The position numbers and the translations under genes were made by a program. 64,000 nt of DNA, taken from contig JANSWW010000001.1 of the NCBI GenBank assembly GCA_024743275.1, forward strand, positions 186,001 to 250,000. Reading direction: 5' to 3'. This document shows, piece by piece, positions 1-9,363 of this stretch. The notes under the pieces were generated by a model that made no database searches, had not been told where the DNA came from, and worked only from the letters and a program-made list of their open reading frames with translations. The stretch is from Alphaproteobacteria bacterium (GTDB lineage: Bacteria > Pseudomonadota > Alphaproteobacteria > JANSWW01). The first letter of the stretch is position 1. Every line of letters starts with the position of its first letter.

Positions 1-1
1 C

Positions 2-988
2 AAGGTGCACGCGACCGACGCCACCAACGCGTCCCGCACCAATCTCTTCAACATCCATAGCCAGGACTGGGACGACGACCTGTTGGACCTGTTCCGCGTG
101 CCGCGCTCAATGCTGCCGGAGGTCAAGGACTGCGCCGCCGATTTCGGCATGGTCGAGGCCGACATTCTCGGCGCGGCGGTGCCGATTCTGGGCAACGCCG
201 GAGACCAGCAGGCGGCCACCATCGGCCAGGCCTGCTTCACCCCCGGTTCCATGAAGTCGACCTATGGGACGGGCTGCTTCGCCCTGCTCAACATCGGCGA
301 GCGGGCGGTGACCTCGCAAAACCGTTTGCTCACCACCTTGGCGTACAGGCTCGACGGCCGGCCGACCTATGCCCTGGAGGGCTCGATCTTCGTCGCCGGG
401 GCGGCCGTGCAATGGCTGCGAGACGGGCTCAAGGTGATCGAGCGCGCCAATCAGGTGGGTCCGCTTTCGCTCGACGCCGACCCCGAACAAAACGTCATCC
501 TGGTGCCCGCTTTCACCGGTCTCGGCGCGCCCTATTGGGACCCGGAGGCCCGTGGCGCCCTGTTCGGCCTGACCCGTGCCACCGGCCCCGCGGAACTGGC
601 CAAGGCGGCGCTCGATTCGGTCGCCTATCAGACCGCCGACCTGCTGGAGGCGATGCGGGCGGACTGGCCGGCCGCGTCGGACGCGGAGGTGGTCCTCCGG
701 GTCGACGGGGGCATGACGGCGAGCGATCAGGCGATGCAGCGCCTCGCGGACATTCTGGGGGCTCCGGTCGACCGGCCCATCGTGATGGAGACGACCGCGC
801 TCGGAGCAGCCTGGCTCGCCGGCTATAAGGCCGGGGTCTGGCCAGACCGGGAGGGTTTCGCGCAAAGCTGGCGGCTGGACCGGACATTTACGCCGGTCCT
901 CGACCCGGCGGCCCGTCAGAAATGCCTCGCCACGTGGCGTGACGCCGTCCGCCGGACGCTCACGGGACCCGCCGCCCACCAGGCCTGA
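2..988 (+). CDS. glpK: Glycerol kinase, C-terminal part (5' end outside window)
   Basis: Glycerol kinase phosphorylates glycerol to glycerol 3-phosphate with ATP in the cytoplasm. The frame is open from base 2, so the start lies upstream of the window. The visible 328 residues include the FGGY-family C-terminal nucleotide-binding domain. Typical signatures are the [13 protein letters not shown] stretch (about residues 175-187 of the visible part), the LRVDGGM segment that contacts ATP, and [11 protein letters not shown] near the C-terminus. The roughly 170-residue N-terminal portion is missing because of the window edge, not because of mutation. The next gene starts about 125 bases downstream with its own ribosome-binding site, so the two are probably not coupled. 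I am confident of the family and fairly confident that the substrate is glycerol. Confidence 0.93.
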   Translation, partial: KVHATDATNASRTNLFNIHSQDWDDDLLDLFRVPRSMLPEVKDCAADFGMVEADILGAAVPILGNAGDQQAATIGQACFTPGSMKSTYGTGCFALLNIGERAVTSQNRLLTTLAYRLDGRPTYALEGSIFVAGAAVQWLRDGLKVIERANQVGPLSLDADPEQNVILVPAFTGLGAPYWDPEARGALFGLTRATGPAELAKAALDSVAYQTADLLEAMRADWPAASDAEVVLRVDGGMTASDQAMQRLADILGAPVDRPIVMETTALGAAWLAGYKAGVWPDREGFAQSWRLDRTFTPVLDPAARQKCLATWRDAVRRTLTGPAAHQA

Positions 989-1114
989 CCGCCCGGCCCG
1001 GTGTCGGTTCGATGTGCGTCATGGCACTTCCAACCCAGCCTTGAATTGACAGGGCGTCCCGAGATGCACACCTTCCGGGCAGTCTCTTGCCGTAAATCAA
1101 GGAAAGAAAAGTCA

Positions 1115-1615
1115 ATGGACGCCACCGAGCTTCGGGCGATTCAGGCCCCGATCAAGCAAGGCTACAAGGAAAACCCGGAGACCGCGATCGTCCCGGCCCA
1201 TGCGGAGGCCCGCCTCGGCGCCAACATCACCGTCGAGGTCCCCGGCTGGGGCGGACAGAACATAACCGCCGGGATTCACAAGGCCGCCGGGGGCACCGGC
1301 CAGGCCGCCTGTTCCGCCGACATGCTGCTCGAAGCGCTCGTCGCCTGCGCCGGCGTGACCCTCAGTTCCGTCGCCACGGCGATGGGAATCACGCTCGGCC
1401 CGAACACGGTCGTCAAGGCGGATGGCGAGTGGGATGCGCGGGGCACCCTCGGGGTCTCCAAGGAAGTGCCCGTCGGCATGACCAAGATCTCGCTCAGCTT
1501 CGATCTCGATACCGACGCCGACGAGAAGACCAAGGAAAAGCTGATCCAGCTCACCGAACGGTTCTGCGTCATCTATCAGACCCTGAAGAACCCGCCGCGG
1601 ATGGGCTTGGGCTGA
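1115..1615 (+). CDS. OsmC/Ohr-family protein
   Basis: This is a 166-residue member of the OsmC/Ohr family, whose cytoplasmic dimers reduce organic hydroperoxides with a two-cysteine active site. The two cysteines are visible: one in the ALVACAG segment in the middle of the chain and one in the ERFCVIYQT segment near the C-terminus. I chose the ATG at 1115 because a purine-rich site (aaggaaag) lies 8-15 bases upstream. A longer reading from 1001 would add 38 residues that do not resemble the family. It lies just upstream of the NDH-SelD fusion gene (10-base gap), so the two may be co-transcribed. Whether it is a true peroxidase or a related OsmC-like thiol protein cannot be decided here. Confidence 0.85.
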   Translation: MDATELRAIQAPIKQGYKENPETAIVPAHAEARLGANITVEVPGWGGQNITAGIHKAAGGTGQAACSADMLLEALVACAGVTLSSVATAMGITLGPNTVVKADGEWDARGTLGVSKEVPVGMTKISLSFDLDTDADEKTKEKLIQLTERFCVIYQTLKNPPRMGLG

Positions 1616-1625
1616 CCCCGGTCCG

Positions 1626-3845
1626 GTGACGGGCGCGGCGTCCGGCATGCACAGCGATCCCCTGCCCCAGGTCCGGGACCTGGTGTTTCTGGGCGGCGGG
1701 CACACCCATGCCCTGGTTTTGCGGAAATGGGGGATGAAACCGGTCCGGGGCGTTCGGGTCACGCTGATCAACCCGGATGTGACGGCGCCTTATACCGGCA
1801 TGCTGCCGGGCTATATCGCGGGCCATTACGACCGGGACAGCCTCGACATCGATCTTGTCCGGCTGGCCCGGTTCGCCGGCGCCCGCCTGATCGTCGGGAC
1901 GGCCACCGGCATCGACCGGGAGGCGAAGACGGTCACCGTGCCGGGCCGGCCGCCGATCCCCTATGACGTGCTGTCGGTCGATATCGGGATTACCTCGGAC
2001 CTGCCCAGCCTTCCGGGGTTCCGGCAGCATGGGGTCGCGGCCAAACCGCTCGCCGGTTTCGCCCGCGGTTGGGAGAGCTTCGTCGCCCGGATCAAGGCCG
2101 AGAACCGGCGCCCAAATGTGACCGTGATCGGCGGCGGCGTCGCCGGGGCCGAACTGGCCCTTGCCATGGCCCACCGGCTCAACACCCAAGGGACCTCCGG
2201 CCAGATCACCATCGTCGAATCCCTCACCCCTTTGGAAGACCTCGGGCAAATGGCCCGGGAGAGACTGCTGCAGGCCCTCGCCGACTATCGGATCGAGGTC
2301 CGGGAGGGGGTGACCGCCGAGGAGATCTCGGCCGAGGGCGTCACCCTGACCAATGGCGGCTTTCTCGCCGCCGACCTCGTGGTCGGCGCGGCCGGCGCCC
2401 GGCCCCATGACTGGCTGGCCGACACCGGCCTCGCGCTGACCAACGGCTTCATCACCGTTAACGCCGACCTTAGGGCGCGCAACGACCCGGATATCTTTGC
2501 CGCCGGCGACTGCGCCCATCTCGCCCACGCCCCGCGGCCGAAGGCGGGGGTCTATGCCGTCCGCGCGGCCCCGACGCTTTACGGCAACCTCAAATCGATC
2601 CTAACCGATTGGCCTCTCAAGCCCTTCCGCCCCCAGCGGGATTATCTCAAGCTGATCTCCCTCGGGCGCCAGGCGGCCCTCGCCGACAAGTTCAACATCG
2701 GGCTCCAGGGAAGCTGGCTCTGGCGTCTCAAGGACCGGATCGACCGGGACTTCATGGCCCAGTTCGACGACCTGCCGGAGATGGAACCGCCCGCCCCGCC
2801 CTCCGACCGCAATGTCGCCTCCGGCGTTCGGGCCGCCCTCGGGGACGGCCAGCCGATCTGCGGCGGCTGCGGCGCCAAGGTCGGCCCCTCCGAGTTGACC
2901 GCCGTCCTCTCGCGGCTCTCGGGGCTCTCCCATCCGGACATCCTGACCGGCCCGGGCGACGACGCCGCGGTGGTACGGATCGGCGACCGCCGACAAGTGA
3001 TCTCCGCCGATCATCTCAGGGCCTTCACGGAAGATCCCTGGATGATGGGCCGGATCGCCGCCCTGCACGCGCTCGGAGATGTCTGGGCCATGGGGGCGGC
3101 TCCCCAGGCGGCGCTCGCCACCGTCATCCTGCCGCCCATGAGCCCGACCCTCCAACAGCGCACCCTGACGGATATCCTGGAAGGGGCCGCCTCCGCCCTG
3201 GGCGATGCGGGCAGCGCCCTGGCCGGAGGGCATACCACCCAGGGCGCGGAATTGACCGTCGGTTTCACCGTCACCGGGATGGCGCGGGGCGAGCCGATCC
3301 GGGTCGACGGCGGGCGGCCCGGCGATCGGTTGATCCTCACCCAGCCGATCGGCGTCGGTGTGGTCCTCGCCGCCGAGATGGTCCTCAAGGCCCGGGGCCG
3401 ATGGGTCCAGGGCTGCTGGGACGAGATGCTCCACAGCCAGGCGGATGCCGCCCGGATTCTGGCGGAAAGCGCCCATGCCATGACCGATGTCACGGGATTC
3501 GGCCTTGCCGGCCATCTGCTCGCCATGCTGCGCCCAGCGGGGCTGGCGGCCAAGGTCGACCTCGCGCGGGTTCCACTTCTGGACGGCGCGCTCGAGCTTA
3601 CCCGGATGGGGGTGCGCTCCACGCTCTATCCGCAGAACCGTGAGCAGGCCGAGGGGATCGATCTGCCGGACGATCCGAGGACGCCGCTGTTGTTCGACCC
3701 GCAGACCGCCGGCGGTCTGCTCGCCGCCGTGCCGGATGCCGAGGCGCCACGGGTCTGCAGCCGCCTCAGGGCCGCCGGCTACGACGCCGAGATCATCGGA
3801 CAGATCCTGCCGGACGGCAGGCCCGGACACCTCACCTTCGCCTAG
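1626..3845 (+). CDS. selD: Fused FAD-dependent NADH dehydrogenase-like / selenide, water dikinase SelD
   Basis: SelD makes selenophosphate from selenide and ATP. Here it is the C-terminal half of a 739-residue fusion. Residues about 15-380 form a pyridine nucleotide-disulphide oxidoreductase of the NDH type, with an N-terminal FLGGGHTHA dinucleotide fold, a second NAD-binding fold at VIGGGVAGAE, and an AAGDCA FAD motif. Residues about 405-739 are SelD. The catalytic position is a cysteine (Cys415 in CGGCGAK), not selenocysteine, and the paired lysine is Lys418. GPGDDAAV and AGGHT motifs follow. The start used is GTG 1626; ATG 1647 is equally possible. The gene converges on mnmH, which uses selenophosphate. 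The stop codon is part of a 14-bp palindrome (3843-3856). Confidence 0.93.
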   Translation: MTGAASGMHSDPLPQVRDLVFLGGGHTHALVLRKWGMKPVRGVRVTLINPDVTAPYTGMLPGYIAGHYDRDSLDIDLVRLARFAGARLIVGTATGIDREAKTVTVPGRPPIPYDVLSVDIGITSDLPSLPGFRQHGVAAKPLAGFARGWESFVARIKAENRRPNVTVIGGGVAGAELALAMAHRLNTQGTSGQITIVESLTPLEDLGQMARERLLQALADYRIEVREGVTAEEISAEGVTLTNGGFLAADLVVGAAGARPHDWLADTGLALTNGFITVNADLRARNDPDIFAAGDCAHLAHAPRPKAGVYAVRAAPTLYGNLKSILTDWPLKPFRPQRDYLKLISLGRQAALADKFNIGLQGSWLWRLKDRIDRDFMAQFDDLPEMEPPAPPSDRNVASGVRAALGDGQPICGGCGAKVGPSELTAVLSRLSGLSHPDILTGPGDDAAVVRIGDRRQVISADHLRAFTEDPWMMGRIAALHALGDVWAMGAAPQAALATVILPPMSPTLQQRTLTDILEGAASALGDAGSALAGGHTTQGAELTVGFTVTGMARGEPIRVDGGRPGDRLILTQPIGVGVVLAAEMVLKARGRWVQGCWDEMLHSQADAARILAESAHAMTDVTGFGLAGHLLAMLRPAGLAAKVDLARVPLLDGALELTRMGVRSTLYPQNREQAEGIDLPDDPRTPLLFDPQTAGGLLAAVPDAEAPRVCSRLRAAGYDAEIIGQILPDGRPGHLTFA

Positions 3846-3856
3846 GTCATGACCCA
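3843..3856. repeat. TAGGTCATGACCYA-type palindrome, copy 1
   Basis: The sequence is TAGGTCATGACCCA with a perfect ten-base palindromic core (3845-3854). Its first three bases are the stop codon of selD. It lies between the ends of the convergent genes selD and mnmH. Related copies are at 36402-36415 and 58485-58498. Its function is unknown. Confidence 0.6.
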
Positions 3857-3870
3857 TTGATGCTCCACAC

Positions 3871-4953
3871 CTAGCCCATCGTCCGCTGGTCCGGGGTCAA
3901 ACGGTCGACCGCCGCCTCGATGGCGGGCACGGCGTCGGCCAACCCTCGATCGTCGAGCCCGGCGATCGACACCGCCGCCACCTGCCCGTTCAGGCCCTTC
4001 TCGCGCGCTTTTCCGTAGCGTGGATCATAGTGATGGGCGATCAATTCGGCCGCGAGATCTTCCAGGGCACCGGCCCGCAGCAGCCCGATCCAGTGGGAAA
4101 CCCGCTCCCTCCCCTGAATCGGGGTCAGGCTCTCGATGATCCGCTCGAACCCGGAAGGATCTGCGACCCGCTCCCGATAGGTGCGGACCAGATAGCGGGC
4201 CCGTTCCGGCGCCGGGGCCGCCAATTCGATCCGCGGCGCCGCCTGCATCGCCCGCCAAAGGGTCGTGGGAATATGGCGGTCGCCGATCTTGGACGATTCC
4301 GCCTCAATCAGAACCGGCCGGTCCGGGTCGAGCCCGGCGAACGCCATCGCGATCCCGCCTTCCAGCCGTTTCTGGGTCGGCTGCCCCTGGGTCATCGCGC
4401 CGAACACCGACCCCCGATGGGCGGCCAATCCTTCAAGATCGACGACCTGATGCCCCCGCTCCCGCAACAGTCCGAGGATCTCGGTCTTCGCCGTGCCGGT
4501 GTTGCCGTCCAACAGGATCAGGCGATGGGGAATGGGGTCGTTATGGCAGAAATCGACGACCTTGCGCCGATAGGCCCGGTACCCGCCCTCAAGCACGGAC
4601 ACCCGCCAGCCGATCTCGGAGAGAATGGTCGCAAAGGCGCCCGAGCGTTGACCGCCCCGCCAGCAATACACGAAGGGACGCCAGTCATGGGGCATGTCCG
4701 CGAGTTGGGTCTCGAGATGATGGGCGACATTCCGGGCGATCAGGGCCGCCCCGATCTTGCGGGCCTTGAACGGGCTCTCCCGCTTATAAATCGTCCCGAC
4801 CCGCGCCCGCTCTTCATCGGAGAGCACCGGCATACTGGTCGCGCCGGGTAGATGATCGTCGGCGAACTCGGCGGGCGATCGGACGTCAACCAATGCGTTT
4901 ATTGAGACTTTTTCCAAATCGGATAGTTTGCACATAGTAAATTTCATTCTCAT
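3871..4953 (-). CDS. mnmH: tRNA 2-selenouridine synthase
   Basis: MnmH (SelU/YbbB) replaces sulphur by selenium in 2-thiouridine at the wobble position of certain tRNAs, using selenophosphate. The 360-residue chain has an N-terminal rhodanese domain with the active cysteine in FVYCWRGGQRSGA, and a C-terminal P-loop domain with GNTGTAKT as Walker A. The start at 4953 gives 22 residues before the DVRSPAEF motif, as in the family. A GGAAGG site lies about 12 bases upstream. Other methionines at 4989, 4947 and 4935 are possible. It converges on selD with 25 bases between the stops, so the selenophosphate maker and user are adjacent. The upstream region is AT-rich and shared with a divergent chemoreceptor gene. 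Confidence 0.93.
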   Translation of the reverse strand: MRMKFTMCKLSDLEKVSINALVDVRSPAEFADDHLPGATSMPVLSDEERARVGTIYKRESPFKARKIGAALIARNVAHHLETQLADMPHDWRPFVYCWRGGQRSGAFATILSEIGWRVSVLEGGYRAYRRKVVDFCHNDPIPHRLILLDGNTGTAKTEILGLLRERGHQVVDLEGLAAHRGSVFGAMTQGQPTQKRLEGGIAMAFAGLDPDRPVLIEAESSKIGDRHIPTTLWRAMQAAPRIELAAPAPERARYLVRTYRERVADPSGFERIIESLTPIQGRERVSHWIGLLRAGALEDLAAELIAHHYDPRYGKAREKGLNGQVAAVSIAGLDDRGLADAVPAIEAAVDRLTPDQRTMG

Positions 4954-5203
4954 GATTAATAAAGACCTTCCATTCCCCAAAAAAACCATACGGATGGCTA
5001 GAGCATTCCACCGCTATAGGTGAAAAAGTCACAAGAAGGCGGATTTTTAATTGGTTTACGTATTCAAAAGTATAGCGAAATACCATTAAGATAAATGCCT
5101 AGTTAATAAATTGTTCGGATTTTCCCTTTATTTTCCTGATCTGGGGTTCATGTCCATCCGGAATGAAAAACCTGGTTTCGAACGCGGTCATATGGGGGAT
5201 CCG
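4954..5203. promoter_or_regulatory. AT-rich divergent intergenic region
   Basis: About 250 bases separate mnmH from the first chemoreceptor gene. They are visibly AT-rich in an otherwise GC-rich window, with runs such as ggatttttaattgg and tagttaataaattg. Promoters for both genes should lie here, but I cannot assign -35/-10 elements with confidence. No reading frame here looks like a protein. A similar AT-rich block precedes the related chemoreceptor gene at 54204. Confidence 0.5.
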
Positions 5204-7213
5204 ATGACACTCAAATCGATCAAGATCAGCACCAAGATATATACGGGCTTCGGCGTCGTTGTCGCACTTTTGATTGCAATCGGCGCTGTCGCCTTTGTGG
5301 GTGCCTACCGCGCCGCCACAGACTTTGGCGAGTATCGCGGCACGGCCCGGTCGACCAACGGGCTGAGCGAGGTTCAGGAGAGCCTCCTCATGACCCGCTT
5401 GGGGGTCAAGGATTTCGTCATCGAGGCCTCCGAGGAGCGCATCGCGACCGTCCGCGAGAGGGCAGCGAAGACAAAGCAACTCGCGGCCACCGCCAAGGAA
5501 CTGGCGACCCGCCCGGAAGAAATTGAGACCCTGCAGCGGGTCGTCGCGGGTCTGGAGGAATACGCGGCCACCTTCGATCAGGTCGTCGGGAAGCAGGCGC
5601 AACGGAACGAACTGGTTCGCGGCACCCTCGACAATATCGGGCCGAAAATGCGAACCGATCTAGAGAGCGTGATGGATCTAGCCTTCGCGCTCGACGAGCC
5701 AGGCGCGACCTATTATGCCGGAAGCGCGATGACCCGGCTGATGCTGGTCCGGTTCTATGTCCAAAAATACCTCATCACAAATTACGAAGAGGACTTTGAA
5801 AGGGCGGTTCAGGAAGGCGACGCCCTGCTCATGAGCCTCCGCGATCTCAAGCAGGAAATCGCCGACCCCTCCCGGACCGAGGCGGTCGATCTCATCGTCG
5901 CCGACGCCACGACCTATCTGGACACGTTCAAGGCCGTCTACCAGACGATCAGCGCCCGGAACGATCTCATCGTCAACGGCCTCGATCAGATCGGCCCGCG
6001 GATCGCGGCGACCGCCGGCGGCCTGCAGGATCAGAACAAGCAGATCCAGGACACCATCGGCCCGCAATTGAGCCAGGACTTCCTCATGCAGGAATGGATC
6101 GTCGCGATCGCGGCCTTGGTCGCCCTGGTGATCGGCGTCGTCGCCGCCTTCGCCATCGGCCGGTCGATCAGCAATCCGATCAGCCTGATGACCGGCGCCA
6201 TGCGGCAACTGGCGGAAGGCGACAAGGCCGCCGAGATCCCGGCCCGCGACCACAAGGACGAGATCGGCGACATGGCCGGGGCGGTCCAGGTGTTCAAGGA
6301 CAACATGATCAAGGCGGACGAGTTGGCCGAGGCCCAGCGCGCCGACCAGGAGACGCGTGAGCGGCGGGCACAGCGGCTGGCCGAGCTGACCGCCAGCTTC
6401 GACAGCAGCGTGGCCGGCATCCTGCAGACGGTCTCCGCCGCCTCGCAGCAGATGAAGCAGACGTCCGAGAAGATGACGGCGCTGTCGTCGGAGACGACTC
6501 AGCAAACGGCCCGGGTGAAGGACACGTCCACCCAGGCCCTGCAGAACGTGCAGACCGTCGCGGCGGCGTCGGAGGAACTGGCCGGCTCGATCGCGGAGAT
6601 CAGCAGCCAGGTCGCGACCTCCACCCAGATCGCCGGCAAAGCGGTCTCGACGGCGGACGATGCCCAAAACCAGGTCGAAGGCCTGGTGCGGAGCGCCAAC
6701 CGGATCAACGAGGTGGTCGATCTGATCAACGACATCGCCGAACAGACCAACCTGCTGGCGCTGAACGCCACCATCGAGGCGGCCCGGGCGGGCGAGGCCG
6801 GCAAGGGCTTCGCGGTCGTCGCCTCGGAGGTGAAGAGCCTCGCCAACCAGACCGGCAACGCGACCCAGGACATCGCCTCTCAGATCTCGGAGGTTCAGCA
6901 GGCCAGCACGGCCGCCGCGGCCGCGATCAAGGAGATCACGGGGATCATCGGGGAGATCAACGAGATCTCGACCTCCATCGCCTCGGCGGTCGAGGAACAG
7001 ACCTCCGCGACCCAGGAGATCGCCCGCAACATCGACGAGGCCGCCTCCGGGACCCAGAACGTCACCACCGATCTGGAGACCGTGGATCACGCGGCCAACA
7101 GCTCCGGTCAGGCGGCGAGCGAGGTCCTGACCGCCTCGGACGAGTTGGAGACCCGGTCGAACGAACTCAACCGGCTGATCCAGTCCTTCCTGGGCGATGT
7201 GAAGACGGCCTGA
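5204..7213 (+). CDS. Methyl-accepting chemotaxis protein with HBM-type sensor domain
   Basis: This inner-membrane chemoreceptor signals to CheA/CheW. The 669 residues show a first transmembrane segment (about 12-32), a long helical periplasmic domain (about 35-300) resembling the helical bimodular (HBM) sensor, a second membrane segment (about 310-330), a HAMP linker, and a cytoplasmic methyl-accepting domain. The hairpin tip contains the conserved [22 protein letters not shown] run (given here in two parts: [13 protein letters not shown], then AGKGFAVVA). ATG 5204 is preferred because GGGGGAT lies 5-10 bases upstream and the protein then begins right before the membrane segment. No C-terminal CheR-docking pentapeptide is seen. 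It is a clear paralogue of the gene at 54204. HBM receptors often bind organic acids, but the ligand is unknown here. Confidence 0.92.
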   Translation: MTLKSIKISTKIYTGFGVVVALLIAIGAVAFVGAYRAATDFGEYRGTARSTNGLSEVQESLLMTRLGVKDFVIEASEERIATVRERAAKTKQLAATAKELATRPEEIETLQRVVAGLEEYAATFDQVVGKQAQRNELVRGTLDNIGPKMRTDLESVMDLAFALDEPGATYYAGSAMTRLMLVRFYVQKYLITNYEEDFERAVQEGDALLMSLRDLKQEIADPSRTEAVDLIVADATTYLDTFKAVYQTISARNDLIVNGLDQIGPRIAATAGGLQDQNKQIQDTIGPQLSQDFLMQEWIVAIAALVALVIGVVAAFAIGRSISNPISLMTGAMRQLAEGDKAAEIPARDHKDEIGDMAGAVQVFKDNMIKADELAEAQRADQETRERRAQRLAELTASFDSSVAGILQTVSAASQQMKQTSEKMTALSSETTQQTARVKDTSTQALQNVQTVAAASEELAGSIAEISSQVATSTQIAGKAVSTADDAQNQVEGLVRSANRINEVVDLINDIAEQTNLLALNATIEAARAGEAGKGFAVVASEVKSLANQTGNATQDIASQISEVQQASTAAAAAIKEITGIIGEINEISTSIASAVEEQTSATQEIARNIDEAASGTQNVTTDLETVDHAANSSGQAASEVLTASDELETRSNELNRLIQSFLGDVKTA

Positions 7214-7237
7214 TCGTCGGCAACATCCCCCATTCTC

Positions 7238-7268
7238 AAAGGGCGGCCCCGGGGCCGCCCTTTTTCTT
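7238..7268 (+). terminator. Rho-independent terminator of the chemoreceptor gene
   Basis: A GGGCGGCCCC/GGGGCCGCCC stem (7241-7260) is followed directly by a T run. It lies 27 bases after the chemoreceptor stop codon. Confidence 0.9.
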
Positions 7269-7334
7269 GTCCGTGCCGTGAAATCCGCGTGGTAAACAAC
7301 CCCTCGGTTTCGCCTTTCATCGGACGCCTCCCCC

Positions 7335-8654
7335 ATGATCCCGTTTCTCACCCGACAGCCGCCGGCCGTCCTTCTGGGCTTTCTCTTCCTGGTCGTGGCG
7401 GTGGAAGGCGTGCTGGCCGCCAATCTCTATCTCTCCGGCCGCCTCGGGGATTGGCATCACTTCTTTTATGCGGCCGACGCGGTGCGCCTGGGTGACAACC
7501 CCTACGGGGCCCATGCCCGCGGCTATCTCTATCCGCCGCTGCTGGCCTTCCTGCTGCAACCGCTCCTACCCTTGGGATATGAAACCGCCGGCGCCGTTTG
7601 GGTGCTGCTCATGGCCGGCGTCATCGCGCTGTCCGCGTGGTTCGGGTTCCGGATCGTTGCGGAGCTGACGGAGGATGCCAAACGCGCGGCGTGGATCACG
7701 CTGGGTGTCTTTCTGCTGGTCGTGGAGAAGATGTACTCGACCCTGAAAAACGCCCAGACCGACGCCCTGATCCTCTTCTGCCTCGTGGCCGGCCTCTATT
7801 GGATCCGCCGGTATCCGGTCGCGGCCGGCCTCGCGGTCGCCTTCGCGGCAGCGATCAAGTTTCACGCCTTGTTGCTGATCCTGGTGTTCCTCATTCGGGG
7901 CGACCATCGCGCCCTGTTGGCGAGCCTTGCCGGCTTCGCCGTCCTGCTCCTCGTCCCGGCGGCGCAGGTGGGATGGGACACCAATCTCCTCTGGCTCGGT
8001 CAGACTTTCGGCGGGCTCTTGGCGATGGTTCAGGACGTGCCGATGGACCGTGCCGGGACCGGCCCGCTGGCCGCCGCCGCCGTGGCGCCCATCACCTGGG
8101 AGCGCTCGGTCTCGCTGACCAGCGCCTTCAGCCGCCTTGGGGCCGCCTATCCGGACCTATCCTCCACGGCGGTGGGCGCCGGGTTCCTCGCCGTCATCGG
8201 ACTTTGCGTCGCCATGGTGCTGCGGAGCTATAGCGACGCCGGTCTCAACGCATTCTGGCGCAAGAGCGGCACCGCCCTCTCGGAGTCGGCCCAACGCGCC
8301 CTGCGGCTCTGCGACTGGTCGCTGGCGGTCACGATCATCCTGGTGTTCTCGCCACAGACCACCGGCCGGCACTACATGCTGGCCTTCCTACCGGTCCTGT
8401 TGATGGGCATCGCCGCGTCCAAAGAGCTCAAGGACGACGGCAACCGCACCGTTCTCTATTTGATGGCGACCATCCCACTGGCGCTCTATCTCCCGCCCTC
8501 CGATCTGGAGGCGCTGCTCGGCGCCTGGAAGGCGATCGGCGGACTGAGCTGGGTTTTCCTGGCCGCGATGTTGATCGTCCTGCGGCGTTATCTCATACGC
8601 TTGGATGCGTCCGCGCCAACCGCCGATAGGAGAGATAAGAGAAAGGCAGGGTGA
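7335..8654 (+). CDS. GT87/DUF2029-type integral membrane glycosyltransferase
   Basis: The 439-residue protein is very hydrophobic, with about ten membrane helices. An early acidic loop reads GDWHHFFYAADAVRLGDNPY and is followed by YLYPPLLAFLLQPL. This layout (loop with D, then NPY, then YPP) fits the GT87 family of polyprenyl-phosphate-sugar-dependent mannosyl/glycosyltransferases, which act at the membrane on lipid or polymer acceptors. The exact substrate is unknown. No strong ribosome-binding site precedes ATG 7335. Its 3' end overlaps the 3' end of pssA on the other strand by 62 bases. It follows a terminator, so it is probably transcribed alone. Confidence 0.75.
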   Translation: MIPFLTRQPPAVLLGFLFLVVAVEGVLAANLYLSGRLGDWHHFFYAADAVRLGDNPYGAHARGYLYPPLLAFLLQPLLPLGYETAGAVWVLLMAGVIALSAWFGFRIVAELTEDAKRAAWITLGVFLLVVEKMYSTLKNAQTDALILFCLVAGLYWIRRYPVAAGLAVAFAAAIKFHALLLILVFLIRGDHRALLASLAGFAVLLLVPAAQVGWDTNLLWLGQTFGGLLAMVQDVPMDRAGTGPLAAAAVAPITWERSVSLTSAFSRLGAAYPDLSSTAVGAGFLAVIGLCVAMVLRSYSDAGLNAFWRKSGTALSESAQRALRLCDWSLAVTIILVFSPQTTGRHYMLAFLPVLLMGIAASKELKDDGNRTVLYLMATIPLALYLPPSDLEALLGAWKAIGGLSWVFLAAMLIVLRRYLIRLDASAPTADRRDKRKAG

Positions 8655-9363
8655 CAAGATAGACCAGCAGCACACAGCAGAGGGACAGCCACGGGGCGGT
8701 CACCAAGCTGGCGACGACAAGCCCCGCGCCGAGCAGCACCGGCAGAACCATCCTTTGCGGAATCATGATCTGCTTGAAGGCGTAGGTCGGGATCTGGCTC
8801 GCCATCAACAGGCCCACCGCCGCCAGCCAAAAGGACAGGGCGACCGGATATTCCTTGAGCCCAAGCTGGAACTGGAAATCGGCGATCATCGGCAACAGCG
8901 CCAAACCGGCCCCCGCCGGCGCCGGGACTCCGGTGAAAAAGCCGGCGGCGAAGGCCGGCTTATCGTCGTCCTCGAGCCGGACATTGAAGCGGGCGAGGCG
9001 CAGAATGCAGCATGTCCCGAACAGCAGCACCGCCATCCAGCCATAGCGGCTCAAATCGATGGTCGACCACATGAACAGAACCACCGCCGGGACGACGCCG
9101 AAGCAGACGAGGTCCGAGAGCGAGTCCAACTCGGCCCCGAATTTGGACTGGGCCTTCAACAGGCGCGCCATCCGGCCGTCGAGCGCGTCGAACACGGACG
9201 CGAGCAGGATCATCATCACCGCCAGCTCCCACCGCTCGTCGAGCGCGAAGCGCAGGGCCGAGACCCCGGAACAGAACGCCGCCACCGTGATGATGTTGGG
9301 CAGCAGCTTGTTGATCGAGAGGAGCTTCAGCCGCTTCGGCCGGTTCGGGACGCTGAAGTTCAT
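8593..9363 (-). CDS. pssA: CDP-diacylglycerol-serine O-phosphatidyltransferase
   Basis: PssA makes phosphatidylserine from CDP-diacylglycerol and serine, the first step to phosphatidylethanolamine. The 256-residue membrane protein carries the full CDP-alcohol phosphotransferase signature D-G-x2-A-R-x8-G-x3-D-x3-D, starting at DGRMAR. Several hydrophobic helices follow. ATG 9363 overlaps the psd stop codon as ATGA, so translation is coupled to psd, whose product acts on PssA's lipid. A longer reading upstream would run into the psd coding region. The 3' end overlaps the convergent glycosyltransferase gene by 62 bases. Confidence 0.95.
   Translation of the reverse strand: MNFSVPNRPKRLKLLSINKLLPNIITVAAFCSGVSALRFALDERWELAVMMILLASVFDALDGRMARLLKAQSKFGAELDSLSDLVCFGVVPAVVLFMWSTIDLSRYGWMAVLLFGTCCILRLARFNVRLEDDDKPAFAAGFFTGVPAPAGAGLALLPMIADFQFQLGLKEYPVALSFWLAAVGLLMASQIPTYAFKQIMIPQRMVLPVLLGAGLVVASLVTAPWLSLCCVLLVYLVTLPFSYLSYRRLARTHPSV

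Noticed and set aside
107-979. Long open frame on the minus strand across glpK
   Set aside because: It is fully antisense to a well-matched glycerol kinase and its composition (Gly/Arg-rich) is that of a GC-rich shadow frame.
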